From Paracoccaceae bacterium (GTDB taxonomy: Bacteria > Pseudomonadota > Alphaproteobacteria > Rhodobacterales > Rhodobacteraceae): a DNA stretch of 41,886 nt. The notes beneath the pieces are model-generated. The model was not told the origin of the DNA, did no database searches, and saw only the letters and a list, made by a program, of their open reading frames with translations. Below, piece by piece: positions 35,568 to 41,886 of the stretch. Both the position numbers and the translations under genes were made by a program. Numbering within the stretch: position 1 is the stretch's first letter; every line of letters starts with the position of its first letter. The stretch lies in the NCBI GenBank assembly GCA_028874915.1, contig JAPPHA010000068.1, positions 1-41,886 on the forward strand. Reading direction: 5' to 3'.

Positions 35568-36359
35568 TCACACGCCCACCGTGATCGCCTTGACGAGACG
35601 ATCGGCAGTTACCCTACCCCGCTCGAATTCCTGCGACGTGACGCCGTGATGGATGACAATGATCCGATCGGCCAGACGCTGCACCTGTTCAAGATTGTGA
35701 CTGATAAGAATGAAGGACGTGCCGTGGTTGTCCCGCACTTCTTCGACCATGCGCTCGACCTCGGCCGTCTCGTTGGGGCCGAGCGCGGCAGTGGGTTCGT
35801 CGAGGATCACGATCTCCTTGCCCCAGGCGATGGCACGGCCGATGGCGATGGATTGTTGTTGGCCGCCCGAGAGATCTGAAATCGGCCGCGAAAGGTCCTG
35901 CACCGTTTTGACATTGAGCTGGTCCAGCACTTCCCGCGTCTTGGCGCGCATGGACCTGTTGTCGGCGAAGATCCCCCATTTCCTTGGCGTACGTCCAAGA
36001 AACAGGTTGTAGGGTGCCGACATGTTCGGGACCAGCGCGAGGTCCTGGTAGACGACCTCGATACCTCTCTCCCGCATCCGGCTAACGCTGTGGTCGTTCA
36101 GGTCGATGGGTTCACCCTTGATCCGGATTTCGCCCGAGTCCGGCGGATAAACGCCGGCGACGGTCTTGATCAGCGTTGACTTCCCGGCGCCATTGGCACC
36201 GACCACAGCGATCACCTCACCCTTTTCCAGCCGGAACGAGCCGGTACGCAACGCCTGTACGCCGCCGAAGGATTTCGAGACGTTTTCGACTTCCAGGAGC
36301 GGGGGATTGGAGTGCGTGTCGGGGTCGGTCACAACAAAGCTCTGTTTTCCCTGGCTCAA
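35568..36359 (-). CDS. Sugar ABC transporter ATPase, FrcA type (single domain)
   Basis: This 263-residue ATP-binding subunit has one nucleotide-binding domain, unlike the duplicated RbsA, matching FrcA-like ATPases. Walker A GANGAGKST is at residues 54-62, the Q-loop in VVYQDLALVPN at about 105, signature LSGGQ at 163-167, Walker B VILDEPT at 184-190 and the switch His in LISHNLE. An N-terminal extension of about 20 residues (SFVVTDPDTHSNPP) precedes the domain. The start overlaps the ROK stop by 4 bp (ATGA) and the permease follows 11 bp downstream, so all three are coupled. The substrate cannot be read from the ATPase itself. Confidence 0.94.
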   Translation of the reverse strand: MSQGKQSFVVTDPDTHSNPPLLEVENVSKSFGGVQALRTGSFRLEKGEVIAVVGANGAGKSTLIKTVAGVYPPDSGEIRIKGEPIDLNDHSVSRMRERGIEVVYQDLALVPNMSAPYNLFLGRTPRKWGIFADNRSMRAKTREVLDQLNVKTVQDLSRPISDLSGGQQQSIAIGRAIAWGKEIVILDEPTAALGPNETAEVERMVEEVRDNHGTSFILISHNLEQVQRLADRIIVIHHGVTSQEFERGRVTADRLVKAITVGV

Positions 36360-37591
36360 TGTCCCGCATCCGCAGCTTCAATCGGGATCACCTCTTCGCG
36401 GGGATAGGTGAGAAACGTCTGCGACAGGACATCAAGATACGTTCCCTTGAGAACGAGGTCGCCGCTGATCTGCGTCAATTCCAGTCGGACGCTTTGGAAG
36501 ATGCTCGGCAATAGCGACGCCTTCACGTATTTCGCGATCGCCGCTCTGAACGGCGGACCGAAGGCAGCGTATTCGTCACCGATCACAACGATATCGGGAT
36601 TCACGAAATTGATGCAGTTTGTGATGCCCTGAGCGAGACAGCGCGCGACGCGGTCGACTTCAGCCACAGCCAGCGAGTCGCCGGCATGATACGCTGCGAC
36701 GACGTCGGCGAAATTCGCTTCCGACGTCAGCGAGGTGTCGGGGTTTCCGTCCGCGAATTCCCGCACATCCCGAAGAAGCGCGATCCGCGATGTGAAAAGC
36801 TCGAGACAGCCGTGATTGCCGCATTTGCATCGGGGCCCGTTTACATCAATGGATGTATGGCCGAGTTCTCCAGCCAGGCCGAGGCTGCCACGATAAACCT
36901 CACCATTCGTCACCAGAGCGGATCCAATGCCCTGGCCGGCCGAGATATAGAGAAGCACTTTCGCACCCGATGGCTTCGCCTGCTCCCGCCAGACGGTCAA
37001 TGCCGCCGCCTTGGCGTCATGGATCGAATAGACGGGGATCGTGCCGTAACGTTCGCGAAGAGCGCGAACGAGATCAAACGCCTGCCAGTCCGGGCTCTCC
37101 GTCATCAGGATGACACGCTCGTCACGTTCAAGGAACGGACCCGGAACGGCAACCCCCATACCGTCAATCTGCGGGTGTCGGGCCGTATGGCGATCCACGC
37201 AATCCACAATCTGGTCGAAAGTCTGGGACGGAGCCTGGTCCTTCACGATCTGACCTTCGGTTTCGTCAAGCGTCTCGCCCGACAGGCTGTAGAGCCCGAC
37301 CGAAAAGCTGCGTCTCTGCAGGCGAACACAGATGATGGAACGGCCGCTGCATGCAAAACTCAGGTTGATCGAGCGGCGCCCCCGGCCTCCCTTGACGAGA
37401 CCCACCTCTTCGACGATGCCGTCCTCGATGAGAGCACCGATCGCGCGGGTTACCGTTGCCTGGTCGAGGCCCGTCACAACGCTGATATCCTTGCGGGAAC
37501 AAGGTCCGAGTTCCTGCATCGCAGAAAGGATCACGCGACGGTTGAACCCCTGCACGCCCCCGATGGACAAGCCTTTCTGAACATAGTTCAT
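36356..37591 (-). CDS. ROK-family transcriptional regulator
   Basis: This 411-residue protein has an N-terminal winged HTH (VILSAMQELGPCSRKDISVVTGLDQATVTRAI split over residues 20-51) and a C-terminal ROK sugar-kinase-like domain. The kinase part shows HDAKAAALTVW with Asp192, the ExGH-type GELGHTSIDV (about residues 241-250) and the zinc motif RCKCGNHGCLE (Cys255, Cys257, Cys262). Such proteins (NagC/Mlc/XylR type) repress sugar operons and release DNA on sugar binding. An ATG at 37591 with GGAG upstream is used; GTG at 37603 is possible. It overlaps the ATPase gene and has an inverted repeat 42 bp upstream, suggesting autoregulation. Confidence 0.93.
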   Translation of the reverse strand: MNYVQKGLSIGGVQGFNRRVILSAMQELGPCSRKDISVVTGLDQATVTRAIGALIEDGIVEEVGLVKGGRGRRSINLSFACSGRSIICVRLQRRSFSVGLYSLSGETLDETEGQIVKDQAPSQTFDQIVDCVDRHTARHPQIDGMGVAVPGPFLERDERVILMTESPDWQAFDLVRALRERYGTIPVYSIHDAKAAALTVWREQAKPSGAKVLLYISAGQGIGSALVTNGEVYRGSLGLAGELGHTSIDVNGPRCKCGNHGCLELFTSRIALLRDVREFADGNPDTSLTSEANFADVVAAYHAGDSLAVAEVDRVARCLAQGITNCINFVNPDIVVIGDEYAAFGPPFRAAIAKYVKASLLPSIFQSVRLELTQISGDLVLKGTYLDVLSQTFLTYPREEVIPIEAADAGH

Positions 37592-37632
37592 CCGCCGCTC
37601 CACGTCCCGAACCGGGAGCCAAGGATAGCGAA

Positions 37633-37653
37633 TTTCTTGCAGATCGCAAGTAA
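37633..37653 (-). promoter_or_regulatory. Inverted repeat upstream of the ROK gene, candidate operator
   Basis: TTTCTTGC (37633-37640) and GCAAGTAA (37646-37653) pair at 7 of 8 positions around AGATC, in an AT-richer pocket of the 75-bp gap between the kinase and ROK genes. The site lies 42 bp before the ROK start. Dyads in A/T flanks are usual for NagC/Mlc-like ROK repressors, so it is a plausible operator for an internal promoter driving ROK-ATPase-permease. Confidence 0.5.
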
Positions 37654-37666
37654 ATTGATGGCTCGA

Positions 37667-38320
37667 TCAGAGGCAGCCTGCGCCATCGATCACAATCTCC
37701 GCGGCGCCTTTTCCGGCACGGATTCTCCGAGCATTCGGCAGATCGGTTCTGGCAATCTTGGCGACGGCCTGGTCAAGGTTGCGGCCGCCGGACCGGTGCC
37801 GTCCAAGAAGGCGCCGCCGCAAGACCTTGTCCGGGGCGTCAACGAATATCCGAATTTCAAAGAAGCTCCCGATGTCACGCCAAACCGGCGCATCGCATAA
37901 CAGGTAATTTCCCTCGACAATGCAGACATCCTCGTCACCGGTGATCCGAAGCCCATCTGCGACCGGTTCATGCCGGGAACGGGAATATAGAGGCCACCAG
38001 AAGGCCCTTTTCGCCGACAGCCGCTGCACTGCCACAAGAAGTCCCTGGGAATCGAACGTGTCGATCCGGCCCTTGGCTGCACGCAACCCCATCGCCTCCA
38101 GACGTTCGTTCGAGAGGTGAAAACCGTCCATCGGGCAATGACGGGCCACCAAGCCATGCACCCGGGAGAGATCATTGGCGAGCCGTCGTGCGAGGGTCGA
38201 TTTGCCCGCTGCCGGTGGACCGGCAATGCCCAGAAGGTACGGACGTCCCGAGACCCCCCGGACCCGTGCGGCCACTTCGCTTAACAGATCGGAATACGAG
38301 TGAAATACGCCATCAGCCAT
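37667..38320 (-). CDS. FrcK-like P-loop kinase (uridine kinase/panK-like fold)
   Basis: This 217-residue P-loop kinase has Walker A GIAGPPAAGKST (residues 31-42), a catalytic-type DGFHLSNE segment (around residue 70) and IVEGNYLLCD near 140. A lid region, RRRLLGRHRSGGR, follows. It is related to uridine and pantothenate kinases. Proteins of this kind, such as FrcK of rhizobia, accompany fructose ABC transporters. By context it probably phosphorylates an incoming sugar, but the acceptor is not proven. The ATG at 38320 overlaps the end of the pfkB gene by 8 bp. The upstream in-frame extension to 38413 lies inside pfkB and is rejected. Confidence 0.88.
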   Translation of the reverse strand: MADGVFHSYSDLLSEVAARVRGVSGRPYLLGIAGPPAAGKSTLARRLANDLSRVHGLVARHCPMDGFHLSNERLEAMGLRAAKGRIDTFDSQGLLVAVQRLSAKRAFWWPLYSRSRHEPVADGLRITGDEDVCIVEGNYLLCDAPVWRDIGSFFEIRIFVDAPDKVLRRRLLGRHRSGGRNLDQAVAKIARTDLPNARRIRAGKGAAEIVIDGAGCL

Positions 38321-39161
38321 GCATGTGGCTCCGCGTCCCCGGCGAGTTGCAGGATCGTGCGGCAATCCGGTTGGCGTGTTCAAGTGCGGTGACGAACTCT
38401 CCGGTCTCCGCATAGACGTGGCAGAAGGCGCCGTGAAAGATATCGCCAGCCCCCAACGTATCGATCACCGGCACCTCCAGCGCCGGGATCTCTCCTCTCC
38501 GGCGACCATCCTGCCAGATCACTCCGTGCGCCCCGCGAGTCATCGCCCAGCGTTCAATCCCGAGTGCAGTGCATTCAGCACCGAAGGCATCCGGTCCACC
38601 GGCGAAAAACGACTCCGAAACGATAGGGATGTCCGCCAGCCGCAGGTAGTCGGGTGACCAGTCTTTCCAGCTTCCACCGTCCAGGATCACCGGCCCGTTG
38701 AAAGCCCGTATGGCCTCGGCATGGCGCATGACGAAGGGGCGTTCATACTGGTCGATTTGAATCAGATCGTATTCGCCGTCAAACAGACCGGGCAGGTCTT
38801 GCAACCAAGTGCATTCCTCGTCGGCTGCGTTGATGATCATCCGGTCCCCGTTGCTGCGGGTCGAGACGACGGTGGAAACCGGGATGCGGTAGTCAGGGTC
38901 GGCACTGATGTTGATGGGCTTGACGCCGTACCGGTGGAGATCGTCATAGAGCAAGGCCAAAAAGGGGCCGTCGACGCCGAATGCCGAAGCCAGGTGCGCG
39001 TCACCACCGAGATGGGCGAATGTGACGGCGGCATTCAGCGCGGACCCGCCCGGAATGATGTCGTTTGAAACCGCCCTGACCTTGGAGTCCGGCGCAGGGA
39101 AGTCATCGACAAGGCTGGTCAGGTCAATCACCGATCGTCCGACGAAAAGCGCCCGCTTCAT
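38313..39161 (-). CDS. PfkB-family carbohydrate kinase
   Basis: This 282-residue ribokinase-fold kinase has the N-terminal signature GGSALNAAVTFAHLGG (about residues 38-53), the substrate-side DGGSWKD near 161, and the C-terminal DTLGAGDIFHGAF (residues 234-246) with catalytic Asp240. It is a little shorter than typical PfkB proteins. Family members phosphorylate fructose, ribose, fructose-1-phosphate or fructose-6-phosphate. Adjacency to a bisphosphate aldolase suggests it makes the bisphosphate or its precursor. The ATG overlaps the aldolase stop by 4 bp and the end overlaps the next kinase, so translation is coupled along the operon. Confidence 0.92.
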   Translation of the reverse strand: MKRALFVGRSVIDLTSLVDDFPAPDSKVRAVSNDIIPGGSALNAAVTFAHLGGDAHLASAFGVDGPFLALLYDDLHRYGVKPINISADPDYRIPVSTVVSTRSNGDRMIINAADEECTWLQDLPGLFDGEYDLIQIDQYERPFVMRHAEAIRAFNGPVILDGGSWKDWSPDYLRLADIPIVSESFFAGGPDAFGAECTALGIERWAMTRGAHGVIWQDGRRRGEIPALEVPVIDTLGAGDIFHGAFCHVYAETGEFVTALEHANRIAARSCNSPGTRSHMHG

Positions 39162-40231
39162 GTCACCGCAACGCGCGGGTCCAGCACGCCCTCCCGATAA
39201 CGTCGCGCCATTTCAGGCAGCGGAATCACTCGAATCGAGGCCCCGTGCCCGGCGGCACCAAAACGCTGAAACCGGTCGAGAACCAGCGTCTCGAGTTCCG
39301 CCATCGCCGCAAGGATGAACTTGCGCGGATCGAAGACTTTCGGATTCTCCCGGATGTATTTCCGAATGGCGCCCGACATCGCCATACGGCAATCGGTATC
39401 GATGTTGATCTTGCGGACGCCCGAACGGATGCCACGTTCGATCTCGTTTACCGGAACGCCCCAGGTCTGAGCCATCTCGCCGCCGTTTTCGTTGATCAGG
39501 TCCTGCAGGTGCTGTGGAACCGACGAGGAACCGTGCAACACCAGATGGGTATCGGGCAGGCGTGAGTGAATGGCCCCGATATGATCGATGGCAAGGATTT
39601 CGCGATCGGGCTTGCGGGTAAACTTGTAGGCGCCATGGCTGGTGCCGCAAGCAATGGCGAGTGCGTCAATCTTGCTGCGCATGACGAAATCGGCAGCCTG
39701 ATCCGGATCGGTCAGGAGTTGACGGCGGGTCAGTCGACCACGGGCGCCCGAACCATCCTCTTCCGCGGCCGTACCGGTTTCCAGCGAACCCAGAATGCCC
39801 AGTTCCCCTTCCACGGAGGCCCCGACCCTGTGTGCCTTTCGGGACACGCGTTCAGTGATTCCGACGTTGTAGACGTAGCTGGCCGGCGTCCTGGCGTCGG
39901 CCTCGAGCGAACCGTCCATCATCGCCGACGTAAACCCGGCGTCGATCGCCGAGAGGCACGCTTCCTCGGTGTTGCCGTGATCCTGATGCAGGCAGATCGG
40001 ATTGTCGGGGTACTGCTCGGCCAGTGCTCTCACGATGTTCACGATCATCCGCTCGCCGGCGTAGCTCTGGCGGACGTTCAGGCTTGCCTGCAAGATTACC
40101 GGCGCATCACAAGCCCGCGCCGCGTTCATGATTGCAAGCCCCTGTTCCATGTTCGAGATATTGAAGGCCGGCACGCCGTATCCATACTCGGCAGCGTGGT
40201 CCAGTAACTGCCGCAATGAGATCAGTTGCAT
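39158..40231 (-). CDS. fba: Class II fructose-bisphosphate aldolase (CbbA-like)
   Basis: This 357-residue zinc aldolase cleaves fructose-1,6-bisphosphate to glyceraldehyde-3-phosphate and DHAP. The motif CLHQDHGNTEE contains the catalytic Asp84 and zinc ligand His85. Other metal and phosphate sites are CGTSHGAYKF (about residues 201-210), LVLHGSSSVPQ and KINIDTDCRMAMSGAIRKY. The length and the insertion TGTAAEEDGSG match the Calvin-cycle-type (CbbA) subgroup. The start at 40231 (MQLISLRQLL) is conserved; the upstream extension would run into the GH32-like gene. It lies 20 bp after that gene and overlaps pfkB. In this operon it likely serves sugar catabolism, though a related bisphosphate (e.g. 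tagatose) cannot be excluded. Confidence 0.94.
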   Translation of the reverse strand: MQLISLRQLLDHAAEYGYGVPAFNISNMEQGLAIMNAARACDAPVILQASLNVRQSYAGERMIVNIVRALAEQYPDNPICLHQDHGNTEEACLSAIDAGFTSAMMDGSLEADARTPASYVYNVGITERVSRKAHRVGASVEGELGILGSLETGTAAEEDGSGARGRLTRRQLLTDPDQAADFVMRSKIDALAIACGTSHGAYKFTRKPDREILAIDHIGAIHSRLPDTHLVLHGSSSVPQHLQDLINENGGEMAQTWGVPVNEIERGIRSGVRKINIDTDCRMAMSGAIRKYIRENPKVFDPRKFILAAMAELETLVLDRFQRFGAAGHGASIRVIPLPEMARRYREGVLDPRVAVT

Positions 40232-40251
40232 GGGAAGCCTTACTGCCGAGA

Positions 40252-41736
40252 TCAGCGGCGGAACGCGACGCCATGGAACCGGGCAGTGCCCTCCTGGACA
40301 AAAAGGCCCCAAACCGTTTCAGAGGTCTCGTAGACCCGGAAACTCGCCACGACCTGTTCGGCAACGAAGCACTCCACTGCCGAACCCTTGCGCAACAGTT
40401 GAACGCGGTATTGCCCGTTCTCAGGAGGGAAGGCCAACGGGCGCTCGACCAGCGGAGCCTCGATCTCGGGAGAAACCTCTATGCCATGGCGCTCGCGGAG
40501 GACGAGGCTTTCCCAGAGCGGATCCATCGCGGCAGGCCATCGGTCGAACAGAACCCGACGCTTCATCGGTTCGATCGCCAGCACATAACCGCTGTCGAGG
40601 TCATTTCCGCCGCTGGGCTCGATCAGAACGCCCACCGCCTCGGTTTGAGCGCCAGGCTCGACCACGGCATCGAAAAGCACATCGTCGCGGCCCGGTCCCC
40701 TGAGAAAGGCATGGGCCCACGTGCCCGTGGCGTCGCAGGCGATTCCATCATCCACTTGCCAATTGCCGAGCCCGGCATCGAACTCATGGGCGATCGGATC
40801 GGCGTAGCTCGCCGCAACTTCGGGCACGAGCCTGCACGTCAGCGTGCCATCTGATTGCGGAACCAGTTCGCGCGGCGATCCCAGTTCGCCGCCCCAGACC
40901 CAATGCTGTTTCGGGTCGTGATACTTGCGAAAAGGAATCCAGGCGAAGCATATCCTTCGCTCGCCGTCGCTCGCCGATTTCGCCGCGTAAAACCGGCGCC
41001 CGTCGAGGCTGTCCAGCCTGCGACTTTCCCACGGTCCGGTTGGTGTCGGTGCCACGCGATAGACCGTTTGCATCCGCTCGGAATACCGGCTTTCCACCAG
41101 GTACCACCAGCCGCCGAGCTGGAAGACCTCGGGACACTCCGGGCAGTGTGTCAGCATTGACGACGCAAGCGGCGGTCCGACATGCCAATGATCCAGATCG
41201 TCCGACGTGGCCACCGCCACACAGCCGCGGCGAAACTGTGGACCCCCTGACAGTCGCGCCGAGATCAGCATCTTGAACACGCCTGTCCTGTCGTCGCGGA
41301 ATACAAAAGGATCGCGCCAGTCAACGGTTTCGTACCAGCGGGGGTCAGGCGAAATCAGCGGGTTGTGCGAGACCTTTTCCCAAGTCAGAAGATCGGTCGA
41401 CGTCGCCTTGCAGATGGTCTGCGGCGATTTCGACTGGCGATTGTAGCCGGTGTAGAAAAAGTGAAACACGCCTTGGTGCTCGATCACCGAACCGGTCCAG
41501 ATGCCGTCGCCGTCACAGTCGCCGGCTTCGCCCGGCCCGAAGGCATCTGGCATCACCTCCCAATGCACCAGATCGGTCGAACGCAAATAGGCGGTCGAGA
41601 CCCGTGCCCGTTCGACATACTCCCAAGCGCCGGCCGGGGGCTGAGAGAAGAATAGGTGCCAGCAACCGTCATGGAAGAACGGCATCGTATCGCCTGCGGC
41701 GGCGGCACGCTCGGGGGCATAGCCGAAGAGCCTCAT
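40252..41736 (-). CDS. GH32-like glycoside hydrolase (putative beta-fructosidase), cytoplasmic
   Basis: This 494-residue protein has a five-bladed beta-propeller with a C-terminal beta-sandwich, the GH32 layout. The three acidic positions can be placed. Asp16 in GDTMPFFHDG stands where GH32 has the nucleophile of WMNDPNG. Asp142 in WRDPFVF corresponds to the RDP motif. Glu200 in ECPEVF is the EC-motif acid/base. STDLVHWE and DGIWTGSV are also GH32-like. The WMNDPNG sequence itself is not kept, so substrate specificity may differ from invertases. No signal peptide is seen, so it cleaves an imported oligosaccharide. The ATG at 41736 follows GAGGA; an ATG at 41751 is possible. It is the first gene of the operon in this window. 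Confidence 0.87.
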   Translation of the reverse strand: MRLFGYAPERAAAAGDTMPFFHDGCWHLFFSQPPAGAWEYVERARVSTAYLRSTDLVHWEVMPDAFGPGEAGDCDGDGIWTGSVIEHQGVFHFFYTGYNRQSKSPQTICKATSTDLLTWEKVSHNPLISPDPRWYETVDWRDPFVFRDDRTGVFKMLISARLSGGPQFRRGCVAVATSDDLDHWHVGPPLASSMLTHCPECPEVFQLGGWWYLVESRYSERMQTVYRVAPTPTGPWESRRLDSLDGRRFYAAKSASDGERRICFAWIPFRKYHDPKQHWVWGGELGSPRELVPQSDGTLTCRLVPEVAASYADPIAHEFDAGLGNWQVDDGIACDATGTWAHAFLRGPGRDDVLFDAVVEPGAQTEAVGVLIEPSGGNDLDSGYVLAIEPMKRRVLFDRWPAAMDPLWESLVLRERHGIEVSPEIEAPLVERPLAFPPENGQYRVQLLRKGSAVECFVAEQVVASFRVYETSETVWGLFVQEGTARFHGVAFRR

Positions 41737-41759
41737 CGCAGTCCTCGTCATCCCGCAAA

Positions 41760-41886
41760 GGTCAAAGGGTCGCGCCCCCCCCCCCCCCCCGGCGGGCCGG
41801 GGGCGGGGCCGCCGGGGGGGCGCGGGCGGGCCCCGGGCGGGGCCCGCGTTTGAATGTAACACCGCCCAGCCCCGGCGGCGGATGGG
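41760..41886. other. Poly-C and G/C-only edge, probable contig-end artefact
   Basis: A run of 16 C (41775-41790) is followed by about 55 nt made only of G and C, then ordinary-looking sequence with another GC-rich end. Nothing in the window resembles it. It lies immediately upstream of the GH32-like gene and removes any readable promoter. It is more likely low-quality sequence at an assembly edge than a biological element. Confidence 0.6.

Noticed and set aside
1-41886. CRISPR array, prophage or integrative element
   Set aside because: No regularly spaced direct repeats, integrase, phage structural genes or tRNA-adjacent duplication were seen. The tRNA-Glu 3' end is not visibly repeated nearby.

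Overview
The window looks like part of a high-GC alphaproteobacterial chromosome, probably Rhodospirillales-like or a relative. No rRNA is present, so this rests on gene content and order: a mce/DUF1467 pair, the hom-(XRE)-glpX-recJ order, a CbbA-type class II aldolase, an Frc-like sugar ABC system and a CueR-type regulator with Cys112/Cys120. Intergenic spaces are short, and the only clearly AT-rich patch is the divergent promoter near 8.6 kb. I see no CRISPR array, phage or intact insertion sequence.

Layout from left to right. (1) 0.46-3.14 kb: topA, followed by a frameshifted remnant of an IS21-family IstA transposase. (2) 3.67-7.36 kb, minus strand: a coxS-coxL-coxM-type molybdenum hydroxylase of 'form II', with AYRGAGR in place of the CO dehydrogenase active-site loop. 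(3) 7.6-16.9 kb: a divergent RpiR regulator and a tightly overlapping operon. The operon encodes a family-5 peptide-binding protein, two permeases, two ATPases, an M81/MlrC metallopeptidase and, after a gap, a PLP/metal D-threonine aldolase or D-serine dehydratase-like enzyme. This looks like a dedicated import-and-degradation system for unusual peptides, possibly containing D-residues. (4) 17.0-21.35 kb: a secreted ricin-B-like protein, a CueR-like regulator, a MerR-type operator, and a copper operon (DUF4396, CopC, CopD, Tat-exported multicopper oxidase). (5) 21.5-30.3 kb: housekeeping genes, namely methylmalonyl-CoA epimerase, DUF1467, NAD kinase, SHMT, homoserine dehydrogenase, an XRE regulator, GlpX, RecJ and tRNA-Glu(UUC).

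(6) 30.5-33.6 kb, minus strand: an orphan 200-aa protein, an AbrB-family membrane protein, a RidA-like protein lacking the usual catalytic Arg, and a DUF1028 protein. About 1 kb without a recognisable gene follows. (7) 34.5-41.7 kb, minus strand: a coherent sugar operon. A cytoplasmic GH32-like hydrolase, class II fructose-bisphosphate aldolase, PfkB kinase and FrcK-like P-loop kinase are followed by a ROK regulator, an FrcA-like ATPase and an FrcC-like permease. These could import a fructoside, cleave it, phosphorylate the sugar twice and split it to triose phosphates. No sugar-binding protein is present in the window. The right edge (about 41.76-41.89 kb) is a 16-C run and G/C-only sequence that looks like an assembly or sequencing artefact at a contig end.
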